Below, piece after piece: positions 29,012 to 38,840 of a stretch of 64,000 nucleotides of DNA. Below the pieces are notes generated by a model. It had not been told where the DNA came from, made no database searches, and saw only the letters and a list, made by a program, of their open reading frames with translations. The position numbers were made by a program, and so were the translations under genes. Source of the stretch: CAVSRC01 sp963743015 (GTDB lineage Bacteria; Pseudomonadota; Alphaproteobacteria; Rhizobiales; Kaistiaceae); assembly GCA_963743015.1 (NCBI GenBank), contig CAVUOD010000031.1:1-64000 (forward strand). The letters are read 5' to 3'. Positions within the stretch are counted from its first letter, which is position 1. Every line of letters begins with the position of its first letter.

Positions 29012-30824
29012 CGGCAACGGTGCGCCGGCCGTGAACGGCAAGGCCTATTCCTACATCGACCATACCTATGACGTGGTGGTCGTCGGCGCCGGCGGTTCGG
29101 GGCTGCGCGCCACGCTCGGCGCCAGCGAGGCCGGCCTGAAGACCGCCAACATCACCAAGGTCTTCCCCACCCGCTCGCACACGGTCGCCGCCCAGGGCGG
29201 CATCGCCGCCTCGCTCGGCAATATGGGCGAGGACGACTGGCGCTGGCACATGTACGACACCGTCAAGGGGTCGGACTGGCTGGGCGATCAGGACGCCATC
29301 GAATATCTGGTGCGCGAAGCGCCGGCGGCGGTCTACGAGCTCGACCATTACGGCCTGCCCTTCTCGCGGACCGAGGACGGCAAGATCTATCAGCGCCCCT
29401 TCGGCGGCATGACCACCCATTTCGGCGAAGGCATCGCCCAGCGCACCTGCGCGGCCGCCGACCGCACCGGTCATGCCATGCTGCACACGCTCTACGGGCA
29501 GTCGCTGAGGCATTCGGCCGAGTTCTTCATCGAGTATTTCGCCCTCGACCTGATCATGGAGGACGGCGCCTGTCGCGGCGTCGTGGCGTTGTGCCTGGAG
29601 GACGGCACGCTGCACCGCTTCCGCGCCCACAAGACGATCCTCGCCACCGGCGGCTATGGCCGCGTCTATGCCACCTGCACCGGCGCCCATACCCAGACCG
29701 GCGACGGCAACGGCATGGTGCTCAGGGCCGGCCTGCCGCTGCAGGACATGGAGTTCGTGCAGTTCCACCCGACCGGCGTCTATGGCGCCGGCGTGCTGAT
29801 CACCGAGGGCGTGCGCGGCGAGGGCGGCTATCTGACCAATTCGGAAGGCGAGCGCTTCATGGAGCGCTACGCGCCGCACGCCAAGGACCTGGCCTCGCGC
29901 GACGTGGTCTCGCGTTCGATGACCATCGAAATCCGCGAGGGGCGCGGCGTCGGTCCGCAGAAGGACCACATCTTCCTGCACCTGTCGCATCTCGACCCGA
30001 ACGTGATCCACGAGCGGCTGCCGGGCATCGCCGAATCGGCGCGCATCTTCGCCAATGTCGATGTCACCCGCGAGCCGATCCCGGTGCTGCCGACCGTGCA
30101 CTACAACATGGGCGGCGTGCCGACGAACTATCACGGCGAGGTGCTGACCAAGGTCGACGGCGATCCGGACACGGTGGTGCTGGGCCTGATGGCGGTCGGC
30201 GAGGCGGCCTGCGTGTCGGTGCACGGCGCCAATCGCCTTGGCTCCAACTCGCTGATCGACCTGGTCGTCTTCGGCCGCGCCGCGGCGCGTCGCTGCGTCG
30301 AGACGATCGAGCCCAATTCGCGCCATCGCGACCTGCCCAAGGATGCGGGCGAGGCGGCGGTTTCCCGTCTCGACCGGCTGCGCAATGCCAAGGGCGGCAC
30401 GCCGACGGCGGAGCTGCGCCGGCGCATGCAGAAGGTGATGCAGGAGAACTGCGCCGTCTTCCGCACCGGCGAGGTGCTGGCCGAAGGCCATGCGCGCATC
30501 CACGAAGTGTGGTCGGGCAGCGAGGACGTCGCCATCAGCGACCGCTCGCTCATCTGGAACTCGGACCTGATCGAGACGCTGGAATACGAGAACCTCATCG
30601 TGCAGGCGGTCACCACCATGGATTCGGCGCAAAACCGCACCGAATCGCGCGGGGCGCATGCGCGCGAGGACTATCCGAACCGCGACGACCAGAACTGGAT
30701 GAAGCACACGCTGTCGTTCATCGACCCGGACAAAAAAAGCGTCCGCCTCGCCGATCGACCGGTGCACGCCTTCACGCTCACCAACGACGTCCAGTACATC
30801 GAACCCAAGGCGCGGGTGTACTGA
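29004..30824 (+). CDS. sdhA: Succinate dehydrogenase flavoprotein subunit
   Basis: 606 residues from ATG 29004. The FAD-binding VVVGAGGSGLRATLG is followed by RSHTVAAQGGIAASLGN with the histidine that binds FAD covalently. GGMTTHFGEGIAQRT and the catalytic HPTGVYGAG region come next, and the C-terminal domain ends at EPKARVY. It oxidises succinate to fumarate. The sdhB partner is not immediately downstream: ~2.5 kb of other genes lie between. Confidence 0.97.
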   Translation: MADGNGAPAVNGKAYSYIDHTYDVVVVGAGGSGLRATLGASEAGLKTANITKVFPTRSHTVAAQGGIAASLGNMGEDDWRWHMYDTVKGSDWLGDQDAIEYLVREAPAAVYELDHYGLPFSRTEDGKIYQRPFGGMTTHFGEGIAQRTCAAADRTGHAMLHTLYGQSLRHSAEFFIEYFALDLIMEDGACRGVVALCLEDGTLHRFRAHKTILATGGYGRVYATCTGAHTQTGDGNGMVLRAGLPLQDMEFVQFHPTGVYGAGVLITEGVRGEGGYLTNSEGERFMERYAPHAKDLASRDVVSRSMTIEIREGRGVGPQKDHIFLHLSHLDPNVIHERLPGIAESARIFANVDVTREPIPVLPTVHYNMGGVPTNYHGEVLTKVDGDPDTVVLGLMAVGEAACVSVHGANRLGSNSLIDLVVFGRAAARRCVETIEPNSRHRDLPKDAGEAAVSRLDRLRNAKGGTPTAELRRRMQKVMQENCAVFRTGEVLAEGHARIHEVWSGSEDVAISDRSLIWNSDLIETLEYENLIVQAVTTMDSAQNRTESRGAHAREDYPNRDDQNWMKHTLSFIDPDKKSVRLADRPVHAFTLTNDVQYIEPKARVY

Positions 30825-30923
30825 ACGGCGGCCGCGTCACCGCGTAGCGCGGATGGAGCGGAAGCCCAATCCGGGGATGGCGCCTCCCTGCTGCGCTGAT
30901 GCAATATCCGCGAAGACGGCGGC

Positions 30924-31196
30924 TTAGAGCTTGATCGCCCGCCAGCCCCAGAGAACCAGGGCGGCACCCACGGCTGCGCCGACCAAAACCACGCCGGTCC
31001 CCGCCGAGGCCACGATGAGCGCCACAAGATGGAAGCCGACGAAGGCCCCGGCTATGCCGACCAAGGCGCTGGTGAGATTCGCCCGTCCGCCGGCGATCTG
31101 CCGCGAGAACCAGGACGGCCGGGCTATCCGGTGGGCAATGAGACCAGCGGCGATGCCAATGACCAGAACCAGGACAAAGGTGAGTGTCGGATCCAT
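30924..31196 (-). CDS. GlsB/YeaQ/YmgE-family small membrane protein
   Basis: 90 residues with three membrane segments (FVLVLVIGIAAGLIAHRI, ALVGIAGAFVGFHLVALIV, VVLVGAAVGAALVLWGW). This matches the transglycosylase-associated/GlsB family linked to stress responses; the molecular function is unknown. It is on the strand opposite to sdh and is part of the insertion between sdhA and sdhB. Confidence 0.82.
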   Translation of the reverse strand: MDPTLTFVLVLVIGIAAGLIAHRIARPSWFSRQIAGGRANLTSALVGIAGAFVGFHLVALIVASAGTGVVLVGAAVGAALVLWGWRAIKL

Positions 31197-31265
31197 CGCA
31201 TTTCTCCTTGGCGGCCAAGCCCAGCGCCCAGGATATCATGGTCGGCCGCCACGCCTGCCAATGCG

Positions 31266-31510
31266 ATGGTTGCAAGCCATGCCGCGCACGATCCGGTCCC
31301 GAGCCGGGCGAGCCTGGTCATCGGGCATGGCGGGCACGGGATCGCGACGCGCGCGTTGCGGCACCGGGTTCCGGTCGTGGTGATCCCTGGAGTGGCCGGC
31401 GGCCAACCATAGGTAGCCGCCGCGATTGATGATTGGGCGCGGCATCGCGCTGCCCGCCGGGGCCGACAGCAAAGCAATTTGCGGTCTTGCGCCCCTCTTC
31501 CGCGCCCCAG
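31266..31510 (+). pseudogene. MGT-type glycosyltransferase C-terminal relic
   Basis: SRASLVIGHGGHGIATRALR and HRVPVVVIPGVAGGQP match the nucleotide-sugar-binding C-terminal motif of macrolide/UDP-glucosyl-type glycosyltransferases. An in-frame TAG follows QP. The continuation (VAAAIDD, then after a frame change GRGIALPAGADSKAI) is still recognisable. The N-terminal domain is absent. It is a decayed gene end and no product is expected. Confidence 0.6.
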
Positions 31511-31517
31511 CGTCCGA

Positions 31518-31907
31518 CTACGGCATCGCGTTCGTCGACGAAGCAACCTCGGCGGTTCGCTCGGCCAGCGGCCGGTAGCTGCCCATCTCGGCCTTGATGC
31601 CGAGCCGGGCGAAGAGTTCCTGAGGATTGAAGTTCTCACGCCGGTGCAGTGCCGCGACGGCGGCGCGCGCGCGCTGGGTCACCGCCAGGTTCTGCCATTC
31701 GGCGATGGTCAGGATGACGGATTGGCCGGGCGCATCGCCGGGCTGCTCGAGCAAGGCATCGCGAATGAAGCCGGGCTGCTCGCGCAAGACCGCGTGGGTC
31801 ATGCGTACCCGGCTGACGAATTCGGCGCGGGCCGCATCCGGAACGACGAATCGGTCGATCCGGTAGAAGGGCTGGTCGTTGGTCGTCGTCCCGTTGGTCT
31901 CTGTCAT
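31518..31907 (-). CDS. Antibiotic biosynthesis monooxygenase (ABM) domain protein, SoxR target
   Basis: 129 residues from ATG 31907. YRIDRFVVPDAARAEFVSRV, REQPGFIRDALLEQ and ILTIAEWQN give the ferredoxin-like ABM fold, which includes small cofactor-free monooxygenases acting on quinone-type compounds. The gene is divergent from soxR and has a textbook SoxR-type promoter 50 bp upstream. A role in dealing with redox-cycling compounds is inferred from that control. Confidence 0.8.
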   Translation of the reverse strand: MTETNGTTTNDQPFYRIDRFVVPDAARAEFVSRVRMTHAVLREQPGFIRDALLEQPGDAPGQSVILTIAEWQNLAVTQRARAAVAALHRRENFNPQELFARLGIKAEMGSYRPLAERTAEVASSTNAMP

Positions 31908-31955
31908 CTGTTCCTCTGCAGGCTGAATCGGCGCCTTTGCGCCGGGAGAGGCTAT

Positions 31956-31986
31956 GGGATAGAACCTCAAGTTAACTTGAGGTCAA
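31956..31986 (-). promoter_or_regulatory. SoxR-controlled promoter with palindromic SoxR box
   Basis: On the minus strand TTGACC (31,981-31,986) and TATCCC (31,956-31,961) are separated by 19 bp, the over-long spacer typical of MerR-family activated promoters. The spacer contains CCTCAAGTTAACTTGAGG (31,965-31,982), a perfect palindrome identical to the classical SoxR box. It points at the ABM gene. The soxR start is only 13 bp beyond the box on the other strand, so SoxR probably also controls its own expression. Confidence 0.9.
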
Positions 31987-31995
31987 GAGGAAACC

Positions 31996-32460
31996 ATGAC
32001 CGAGAAGCGCAGCGCCCGGCCGCCGCTCGACCTGAGCGTTGGCGAGGTGGCGCGGCGGAGCGGCGTTGCCGTCTCCGCCATCCATTTCTACGAGGCCGAG
32101 GGGCTGATCGCGGGCTGGCGGACCTCGGCCAATCATCGCCGCTATCCCCGTGGGACCTTGCGCCGCATCGCCATCATCAAGGTCGCCCAGCGTGCCGGCA
32201 TATCGCTCAAGGAGATCGGCGAGGCCTTCGCCACGCTGCCCAAGGGCGCGGTGCCGAGCGCGAAGGACTGGGCGCGGCTTTCGGCCAGGTGGAAGCGCGA
32301 TCTCGACGATCGCATCGGCCGGCTGACGCGCCTGCGCGACCAGCTTTCTGGCTGTATCGGCTGCGGCTGCCTGTCGCTTACCGATTGCCCGCTGCGCAAT
32401 CCCGCCGATGTCCTGGCGCAGGAAGGCCCTGGGCCGCGCATCCTCGACCCTGAAGCGTGA
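31996..32460 (+). CDS. soxR: Redox-sensing transcriptional activator SoxR
   Basis: 154 residues. The N-terminal MerR-type HTH (LSVGEVARRSGVAVSAIHFY, TSANHRRYPRGTLRRIAI) is followed by a dimerisation helix and the [2Fe-2S] cysteine cluster CIGCGCLSLTDC (residues ~122-133). Oxidation of the cluster activates transcription. In many non-enteric bacteria SoxR senses redox-active small molecules and controls a few genes directly. Here the adjacent ABM gene is the evident target. Confidence 0.95.
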   Translation: MTEKRSARPPLDLSVGEVARRSGVAVSAIHFYEAEGLIAGWRTSANHRRYPRGTLRRIAIIKVAQRAGISLKEIGEAFATLPKGAVPSAKDWARLSARWKRDLDDRIGRLTRLRDQLSGCIGCGCLSLTDCPLRNPADVLAQEGPGPRILDPEA

Positions 32461-32679
32461 GCCGGGAACAGGGCGGCTTTTCGGCCACAAAAGGCGCTGG
32501 TTAACCAGCCGCGTTAGTCAAAGCCGGCGTTCGTCATGATTCCACATGACGATTGCCCGGCAATCTCCTATTGTCGCTTCAGTATCAAGGCCCGAAACGG
32601 CGTATTCCCGGGCGCAAAATCGCTGATTTCTGCGGTTTCCGGGAAAAGCATCGTTTCGTTTACCAAGGGCGGTCCAGCA

Positions 32680-33165
32680 ATGGCCGCCGAAGGAACCGTG
32701 TTCAGGCCCGAAATGACTGCAATGGCGTACGCAACACTTTCGTCCGTCGGCTATGCGGGTCGGCCGCTTGCCGAAAAGCTTGGCTATGCTCCCGGCGCCA
32801 CCATCGCCTTCGTCGCACTGCCCGAGGAGCTGGCCGACCTGCCGGGAAGCGTCGATTTCGGCAAGGTCGCCCGCCGCCAGGACTGGTCGCGCCCGATGGG
32901 GCCGGTGCCGTTCGATATCATCCACGCCTTCACCGTGAGCCGCGCCGAACTCGTTGCCGGCCTGCCGCGCCTGCGCCGCGCCATCCAGCCGGACGGCATG
33001 ATCTGGGTGTCGTGGCCGAAGCAGGCATCCAAGGTGCCGACCGACGTGACCGAGGACATCGTCCGCGCCGTGGCGCTCAAGCATGACCTCGTCGATGTGA
33101 AGGTGGCGGCCGTCGACCAGGTCTGGTCGGGCCTCAAGCTGGTCATCCGCGTCGACCGACGTTAA
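32680..33165 (+). CDS. DUF3052-family protein
   Basis: 161 residues from ATG 32680; starts at 32716 or 32725 are also possible. GYAGRPLAEKLGYAPGATIA and FDIIHAFTVSRAELVAGLPR, then GMIWVSWPKQASKVPTDVTE, match DUF3052. This family has no clear function, although the VSWPK segment is strongly conserved. It lies in line with sdhB but 190 bp away. Confidence 0.75.
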   Translation: MAAEGTVFRPEMTAMAYATLSSVGYAGRPLAEKLGYAPGATIAFVALPEELADLPGSVDFGKVARRQDWSRPMGPVPFDIIHAFTVSRAELVAGLPRLRRAIQPDGMIWVSWPKQASKVPTDVTEDIVRAVALKHDLVDVKVAAVDQVWSGLKLVIRVDRR

Positions 33166-33356
33166 TCCGCCTTCCGCAAGACATCGACCGTACAGGCGAA
33201 GGGGAACGTCTCGGCTCTGCCGTGAAGAGCGGGTGCAGGCTGTCGCCAGCGGCACAGTCTCGGCCGGCGCGGTGAGGCGGCGGAGATTGCCCGTCAATGG
33301 CGCTTGGCCTCGCCGCCGCCGGTCGGCTATAGAGGCCGGACAGGAGACGGTGAGAC

Positions 33357-34139
33357 ATGGTCCAGCTGACGCTTCCCAAGAATTCCAAGATCGGCAAGGG
33401 CAAGGTGTGGCCCAAGCCAGAAGGCGCAAGCGACCTTGCCGAATACCGCATCTATCGCTGGGACCCCGATGGCGGCGCCAATCCGCGCGTCGACACCTAC
33501 TATGTCGACCGCAAGACCTGCGGGCCGATGGTGCTCGACGGGCTCATCTGGATCAAGAACACCGTCGACCCGACGCTGACCTTCCGCCGCTCCTGTCGCG
33601 AGGGTGTGTGCGGCTCCTGCGCCATGAACATCGACGGCTCGAACACGCTGGCCTGCACCAAGGCGATGGACGAGATCAAGGGCGGCAAGGTTTCGATCTA
33701 TCCGCTGCCGCATCTGCCGGTGGTCAAGGACCTGGTCGCCGACCTGTCGACCTTCTATGCCCAGCATCGCTCGATCGAGCCGTGGCTGCACACCGTCACG
33801 CCCGAGCCGCAGAAGGAATGGCGCCAGAGCCATGAGGACCGCGCCAAGCTCGACGGGCTCTACGAGTGCATCCTGTGCGCCTGCTGCTCGACCTCGTGCC
33901 CGTCCTACTGGTGGAACGGCGAGCGCTATCTCGGCCCGGCAGTGCTGCTGCAGGCCTATCGCTGGCTGATCGACAGCCGCGACGAGGCGACCGGCGCGCG
34001 GCTCGACGATCTCGAGGACCCGTTCCGCCTCTATCGCTGCCATACGATCATGAACTGCGCCCAGACCTGCCCCAAGAATCTCAATCCGGCCAAAGCGATT
34101 GCCGAGATCAAGCAGATGATGGTCGAGCGCCGGGTCTAG
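33357..34139 (+). CDS. sdhB: Succinate dehydrogenase iron-sulfur subunit
   Basis: 260 residues. [2Fe-2S] ligands are in SCREGVCGSCAMNIDG and the following CTKAM. [4Fe-4S] and [3Fe-4S] ligands are in CILCACCSTSCP and CHTIMNCAQTCPKNLNP. It passes electrons from SdhA flavin to the membrane quinone site. A GGAGACGGTGAG sequence serves as RBS. It is separated from sdhCDA by the GlsB-ABM-soxR-DUF3052 genes and so probably has its own promoter. Confidence 0.97.
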   Translation: MVQLTLPKNSKIGKGKVWPKPEGASDLAEYRIYRWDPDGGANPRVDTYYVDRKTCGPMVLDGLIWIKNTVDPTLTFRRSCREGVCGSCAMNIDGSNTLACTKAMDEIKGGKVSIYPLPHLPVVKDLVADLSTFYAQHRSIEPWLHTVTPEPQKEWRQSHEDRAKLDGLYECILCACCSTSCPSYWWNGERYLGPAVLLQAYRWLIDSRDEATGARLDDLEDPFRLYRCHTIMNCAQTCPKNLNPAKAIAEIKQMMVERRV

Positions 34140-34362
34140 GCTTCTCCTCCGGATCGGTTCTTTTCGTCCCTGTCGCACGCCGTCTTCTTGATCCCTGTCG
34201 GGCCGCGACCTTCCGCGCCTCTTGCCGATTGCTTGCCGGGAACCGGCCCGGCGCCGCTCGTCGACGTGTATTTCTGCCCATCATTTGAGCCTGCCCAGTG
34301 CTTATCGAGCGGTTCTTGACCACCTATATTTCGAATACGTCCATCGCAGACGGAGGTGAGTC

Positions 34363-34545
34363 ATGGACAAGGTTTCCGAGATCACCGGCGCGCCGTGGTC
34401 AATCACGGCGGTCGACAAGCTCAAGGAACTGTGGAATGCGGGTGTGGCGGTCGAGATGATTAGCCAGACGCTGCACCGCGAGGAGGATGAAGTTCGCGCC
34501 AAGGCCGGCGAACTCGGCCTGCCCCAGCACGTCGAGAGCAAGTAA
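34363..34545 (+). CDS. Small GcrA/SANT-like protein
   Basis: 60 residues. WSITAVDKLKELWNAGVAVE and MISQTLHREEDEVRAKAGEL resemble the N-terminal helix-turn-helix of GcrA-type and SANT/Myb-like DNA-binding proteins, but the C-terminal GcrA region is absent. A GGAGGTGAG Shine-Dalgarno stands 4 bp before the ATG, and a terminator follows, so it is a real monocistronic gene. Its targets are unknown. Confidence 0.7.
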   Translation: MDKVSEITGAPWSITAVDKLKELWNAGVAVEMISQTLHREEDEVRAKAGELGLPQHVESK

Positions 34546-34581
34546 TTTCCGGACCGACTGACCCGAAATGGGACAGTTTCC

Positions 34582-34608
34582 GCCCCGGAAGGCTTGGCCT
34601 TTCGGGGC
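34582..34608 (+). terminator. Rho-independent-like terminator
   Basis: GCCCCGGAAGG and CCTTTCGGGGC pair over 11 positions with one G-T around a CTTGG loop, followed by GTTTGCATT. It lies 37 bp after the stop of the small GcrA-like gene. Confidence 0.75.
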
Positions 34609-34707
34609 GTTTGCATTATGGCGTCAGCCATATTTGCCTGAAAGACGCTACAATCGGGCTCTACAAGAACGAATCGCGGCTGCGGCAAGCGTAAAGAGGA
34701 TGTGCCG

Positions 34708-35283
34708 ATGGGACTGAATTGTGGGGCGTCGGTGCGCTGGCTGGTACCGATGGTACTGGCCTCGGCCCTTGCCGGGTGCGGATCGTTTGGGGCCATCGGC
34801 CTGCCGTGGCAGCGCGCCCAGTCGCCAGCGCCGGTCAGCCCTGCCGCCCTGCCGCCAGTCGAATCCTCCAATCTGCCGCCGGTCAGCGGCGGCCAGCAGC
34901 AGGCAGGCACCGCCGCCGGCGCCACCGACAACGCCGATACCGCGCCGCTCGCCCAGCCGCAGGTGGCCAGCAATGCGCCGGCCAGCAGCGGTTCCGGCGG
35001 CATCGGCCGGACCGATCTCCTCGGCGGCTGGACGATCACCTCGGGCGGTGATTCCTGCCAGCTGTTCATGACCTTGACCAGCTGGACCGGCGGCTATCGC
35101 GCCTCGACGCGCGGCTGCAACAGCAACGTCCTCAAGTCGATCTCGGCGTGGAACCTGCAGGGCCGGCAGGTCATCCTTGCCGGACAGGGCGGCAAGCCGG
35201 TCGCCCATCTCGCCTCGTCGGGCACCAATCGCTTCGACGGCCAGGTCGACGGTCAGGGCGCGGCGGTCACCTTCTATCGCTGA
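34708..35283 (+). CDS. Omp19-like lipoprotein with protease-inhibitor (Inh) domain
   Basis: 191 residues from ATG 34708, with AAGAGGA upstream. A lipobox, VLASALAGCGSFG, gives a lipidated Cys at ~20. A Pro/Ala/Gln-rich linker leads to a C-terminal beta-barrel domain (LLGGWTITSGGDSCQLFMTL, ASTRGCNSNVLKSISAWNLQ) of the AprI/Inh metalloprotease-inhibitor family. Omp19-type lipoproteins of Rhizobiales inhibit proteases. Outer-membrane attachment is expected. Confidence 0.82.
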   Translation: MGLNCGASVRWLVPMVLASALAGCGSFGAIGLPWQRAQSPAPVSPAALPPVESSNLPPVSGGQQQAGTAAGATDNADTAPLAQPQVASNAPASSGSGGIGRTDLLGGWTITSGGDSCQLFMTLTSWTGGYRASTRGCNSNVLKSISAWNLQGRQVILAGQGGKPVAHLASSGTNRFDGQVDGQGAAVTFYR

Positions 35284-35309
35284 CGGCGCGCTTTCTTCGG
35301 GAGCGACCC

Positions 35310-36473
35310 GTGTCGCGGCAACCGGGGCCGGCGGACGCCTCGCTCACCCGGCGCTATCGCGAACTGGTGGCGGCGGGCGCGATCAGCGACGATCCGGCTC
35401 AGGCTGCCGTCATCGGCCGGCTTGAGGCTCTCAACCGCGCGCTTGCCGGACACAGGACGACCAGCCGGAGCGGTCTCATCGGCCGGTTCTTCAGCGCCCG
35501 CGCTTCGGCGCCGCGCGGGCTCTACATCCACGGCGAGGTCGGCCGCGGCAAGACCATGCTGATGGACGAGTTCTTCGCGCTCGCCGATGCCGTGCCGAAG
35601 CGCCGCGTCCATTTCAACGAGTTCATGGGCGAGGCCCATGAACGCATCCACGTGTTCCGCCGGAGACTGGACGGCGATCCGATCGCGCCGGTCGCCGCTC
35701 TGATCGCCCATGAGGTGCGGCTCCTGTGCCTCGACGAATTCCAGGTCGAGGACATCGCCGATGCGATGATCCTGTCGCGCCTGTTCGAGCGGCTATTCGC
35801 CGCGGGCACGGTGCTGGTGGCAACCTCCAACGTGCCGCCCGACGCGCTCTATCAGGGCGGGCTGAACCGCAACCTGTTCCTGCCGTTCATCGCGCTGCTC
35901 AAGCACCACGCCGACATCATCCATCTCGACGCGGCAACCGACTACCGGCTCGGCAAGCTCGCCGGTACGCCGGTCTATGTGACGCCGCTTGGGGGCAGTG
36001 CCACGGCGGCGCTCGACCGGCTGTGGCGGGCGCTGACCGGCAGCGAGCGGGGCGAGCCGGCGGCGCTGGCCATCAAGGGCCGGCGCATCGCCGTGCCTGA
36101 AGCGGCGCGCGGGGTGGCACGCTTCTCCTTTGCCGACCTCTGCGAAGCGCCGCTCGGCGCCGGCGACTATCTGAGGATCGCGCAGAGCTTCCACACGCTG
36201 GTGATCGACGACATCCCGGTCATCGGCGCAGAGCGGCGCGATGTCGCCCGGCGGCTGATCCTGCTCATCGACACGCTCTACGACCATCGGGTCAAGCTGA
36301 TCGCCTCGGCCGCGGCGGCGCCGGCGGCGCTCTATACGGCGGCAAGCGGCGAGGAATCCTTCGCCTTCCGGCGCACGGTCTCGCGGCTCATCGAGATGCG
36401 CTCCGAGGCCTATCTCGGCGCCGCGCACGGGCTCGCCGAGCCGGCGGCGGACGGCACGGCGACAGCCGGGTGA
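35310..36473 (+). CDS. zapE: ZapE/AFG1-family ATPase
   Basis: 387 residues from GTG 35310, with GGGAGCG upstream. Walker A is GLYIHGEVGRGKTMLMDEFF; HFNEFMGEAHERIH follows; Walker B is LLCLDEFQVEDIADAMIL; then ATSNVPPDALYQGGLNR. The family includes the division-ring ATPase ZapE and mitochondrial Lace1/AFG1. It precedes mdh, as in many alphaproteobacteria. Confidence 0.92.
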   Translation: MSRQPGPADASLTRRYRELVAAGAISDDPAQAAVIGRLEALNRALAGHRTTSRSGLIGRFFSARASAPRGLYIHGEVGRGKTMLMDEFFALADAVPKRRVHFNEFMGEAHERIHVFRRRLDGDPIAPVAALIAHEVRLLCLDEFQVEDIADAMILSRLFERLFAAGTVLVATSNVPPDALYQGGLNRNLFLPFIALLKHHADIIHLDAATDYRLGKLAGTPVYVTPLGGSATAALDRLWRALTGSERGEPAALAIKGRRIAVPEAARGVARFSFADLCEAPLGAGDYLRIAQSFHTLVIDDIPVIGAERRDVARRLILLIDTLYDHRVKLIASAAAAPAALYTAASGEESFAFRRTVSRLIEMRSEAYLGAAHGLAEPAADGTATAG

Positions 36474-36602
36474 CAGGTACGGCACGGCACAGTGGTGCGG
36501 TGCCCACGCTGCTCTTGCGCCGCAGCATTAATCCGGCTAGTTCAACCCAGCCGTCCGGCTCCGGACAGCAACCCCGCATTCATCTCAAGGGATTCCACGC
36601 CC

Positions 36603-37568
36603 ATGGCCCGTGCGACGATCGCGCTCATCGGTGCCGGGCAGATCGGCGGCACGCTCGCCCATCTTGCCGGCCTCAAGGAACTCGGTGATGTCATCATGTT
36701 CGACGTCGTCGAGGGGGTTCCCGAGGGCAAGTCGCTCGACATCGCCGAGGCTTCGCCGGTCGCCGGCTTCGACGCCAAATTCGCCGGCACTTCGGCCTAT
36801 TCCGCCATCAAGGGCGCCGATGTGGTCATCGTCACCGCCGGCGTGCCGCGCAAGCCGGGCATGAGCCGCGACGATCTGCTCGAGATCAACCTCAAGGTCA
36901 TGGAGCAGGTCGGCGCCGGCATCAAGAAATACGCGCCCAAGGCCTTCGTCATCTGCATCACCAATCCGCTCGACGCCATGGTCTGGGCGCTGCAGAAGTT
37001 CTCCGGCCTGCCCAAGGACATGGTTGTCGGCATGGCGGGCGTGCTCGATTCGGCGCGCATGCGCTATTTCCTGGCCAGCGAGTTCGACGTGTCGGTGGAG
37101 GACGTCACCGCCTTCGTGCTCGGCGGCCACGGCGATACCATGGTGCCGCTGACCCGCTTCTCCACCGTCGGCGGCATCTCGCTCGACGAACTGGTCAAGA
37201 TGGGCTGGACGACCAAGAAGCGGATCGAGGAAATCGTGCAGCGCACGCGCGACGGCGGCGCCGAGATCGTCGGCCTGCTCAAGACCGGATCGGCCTTCTA
37301 CGCGCCGGCCCATTCGGCCATCGCCATGGCCGAGAGCTATCTCAGGGACAAGAAGCGGGTGCTGCCCTGCGCGGTCTGCCTCAAGGGCGAGTACGGCGTG
37401 CGCGACCGCTATATCGGCGTGCCGGCGGTGATCGGCGCCAAGGGGGTCGAGCGCATCATCGAGATCGACCTCAACAAGAGCGAGCGGGCGATGTTCGACA
37501 AGTCGATTGCGGCGGTGGACGGATTGATCCACGCCTGCGTGAGGATCGTGCCCGCACTCGACAAGTAG
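36603..37568 (+). CDS. mdh: Malate dehydrogenase (LDH-like type)
   Basis: 321 residues from ATG 36603. NAD-binding IALIGAGQIGGTLAHLAGL; substrate-binding GVPRKPGMSRDDLLEIN; ITNPLDAMVW; catalytic His in VLGGHGDTMVPL. Length is normal for the LDH-like MDH of alphaproteobacteria. It oxidises malate to oxaloacetate and heads the TCA operon with sucCD and sucAB. Confidence 0.97.
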   Translation: MARATIALIGAGQIGGTLAHLAGLKELGDVIMFDVVEGVPEGKSLDIAEASPVAGFDAKFAGTSAYSAIKGADVVIVTAGVPRKPGMSRDDLLEINLKVMEQVGAGIKKYAPKAFVICITNPLDAMVWALQKFSGLPKDMVVGMAGVLDSARMRYFLASEFDVSVEDVTAFVLGGHGDTMVPLTRFSTVGGISLDELVKMGWTTKKRIEEIVQRTRDGGAEIVGLLKTGSAFYAPAHSAIAMAESYLRDKKRVLPCAVCLKGEYGVRDRYIGVPAVIGAKGVERIIEIDLNKSERAMFDKSIAAVDGLIHACVRIVPALDK

Positions 37569-37603
37569 ACTGGCGGCAAGCCGGGGAGGGGATAAGGGCC
37601 GGC

Positions 37604-38797
<1,194 letters not shown>

Positions 38798-38840
38798 TGC
38801 GCGCGTCGCGACCCGAGCTCACGCCGACCAGAGAGTAATC

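Noticed and set aside
28971..30767. 598-residue open frame on the minus strand
   Set aside because: It is an antisense shadow of sdhA with no recognisable domain.
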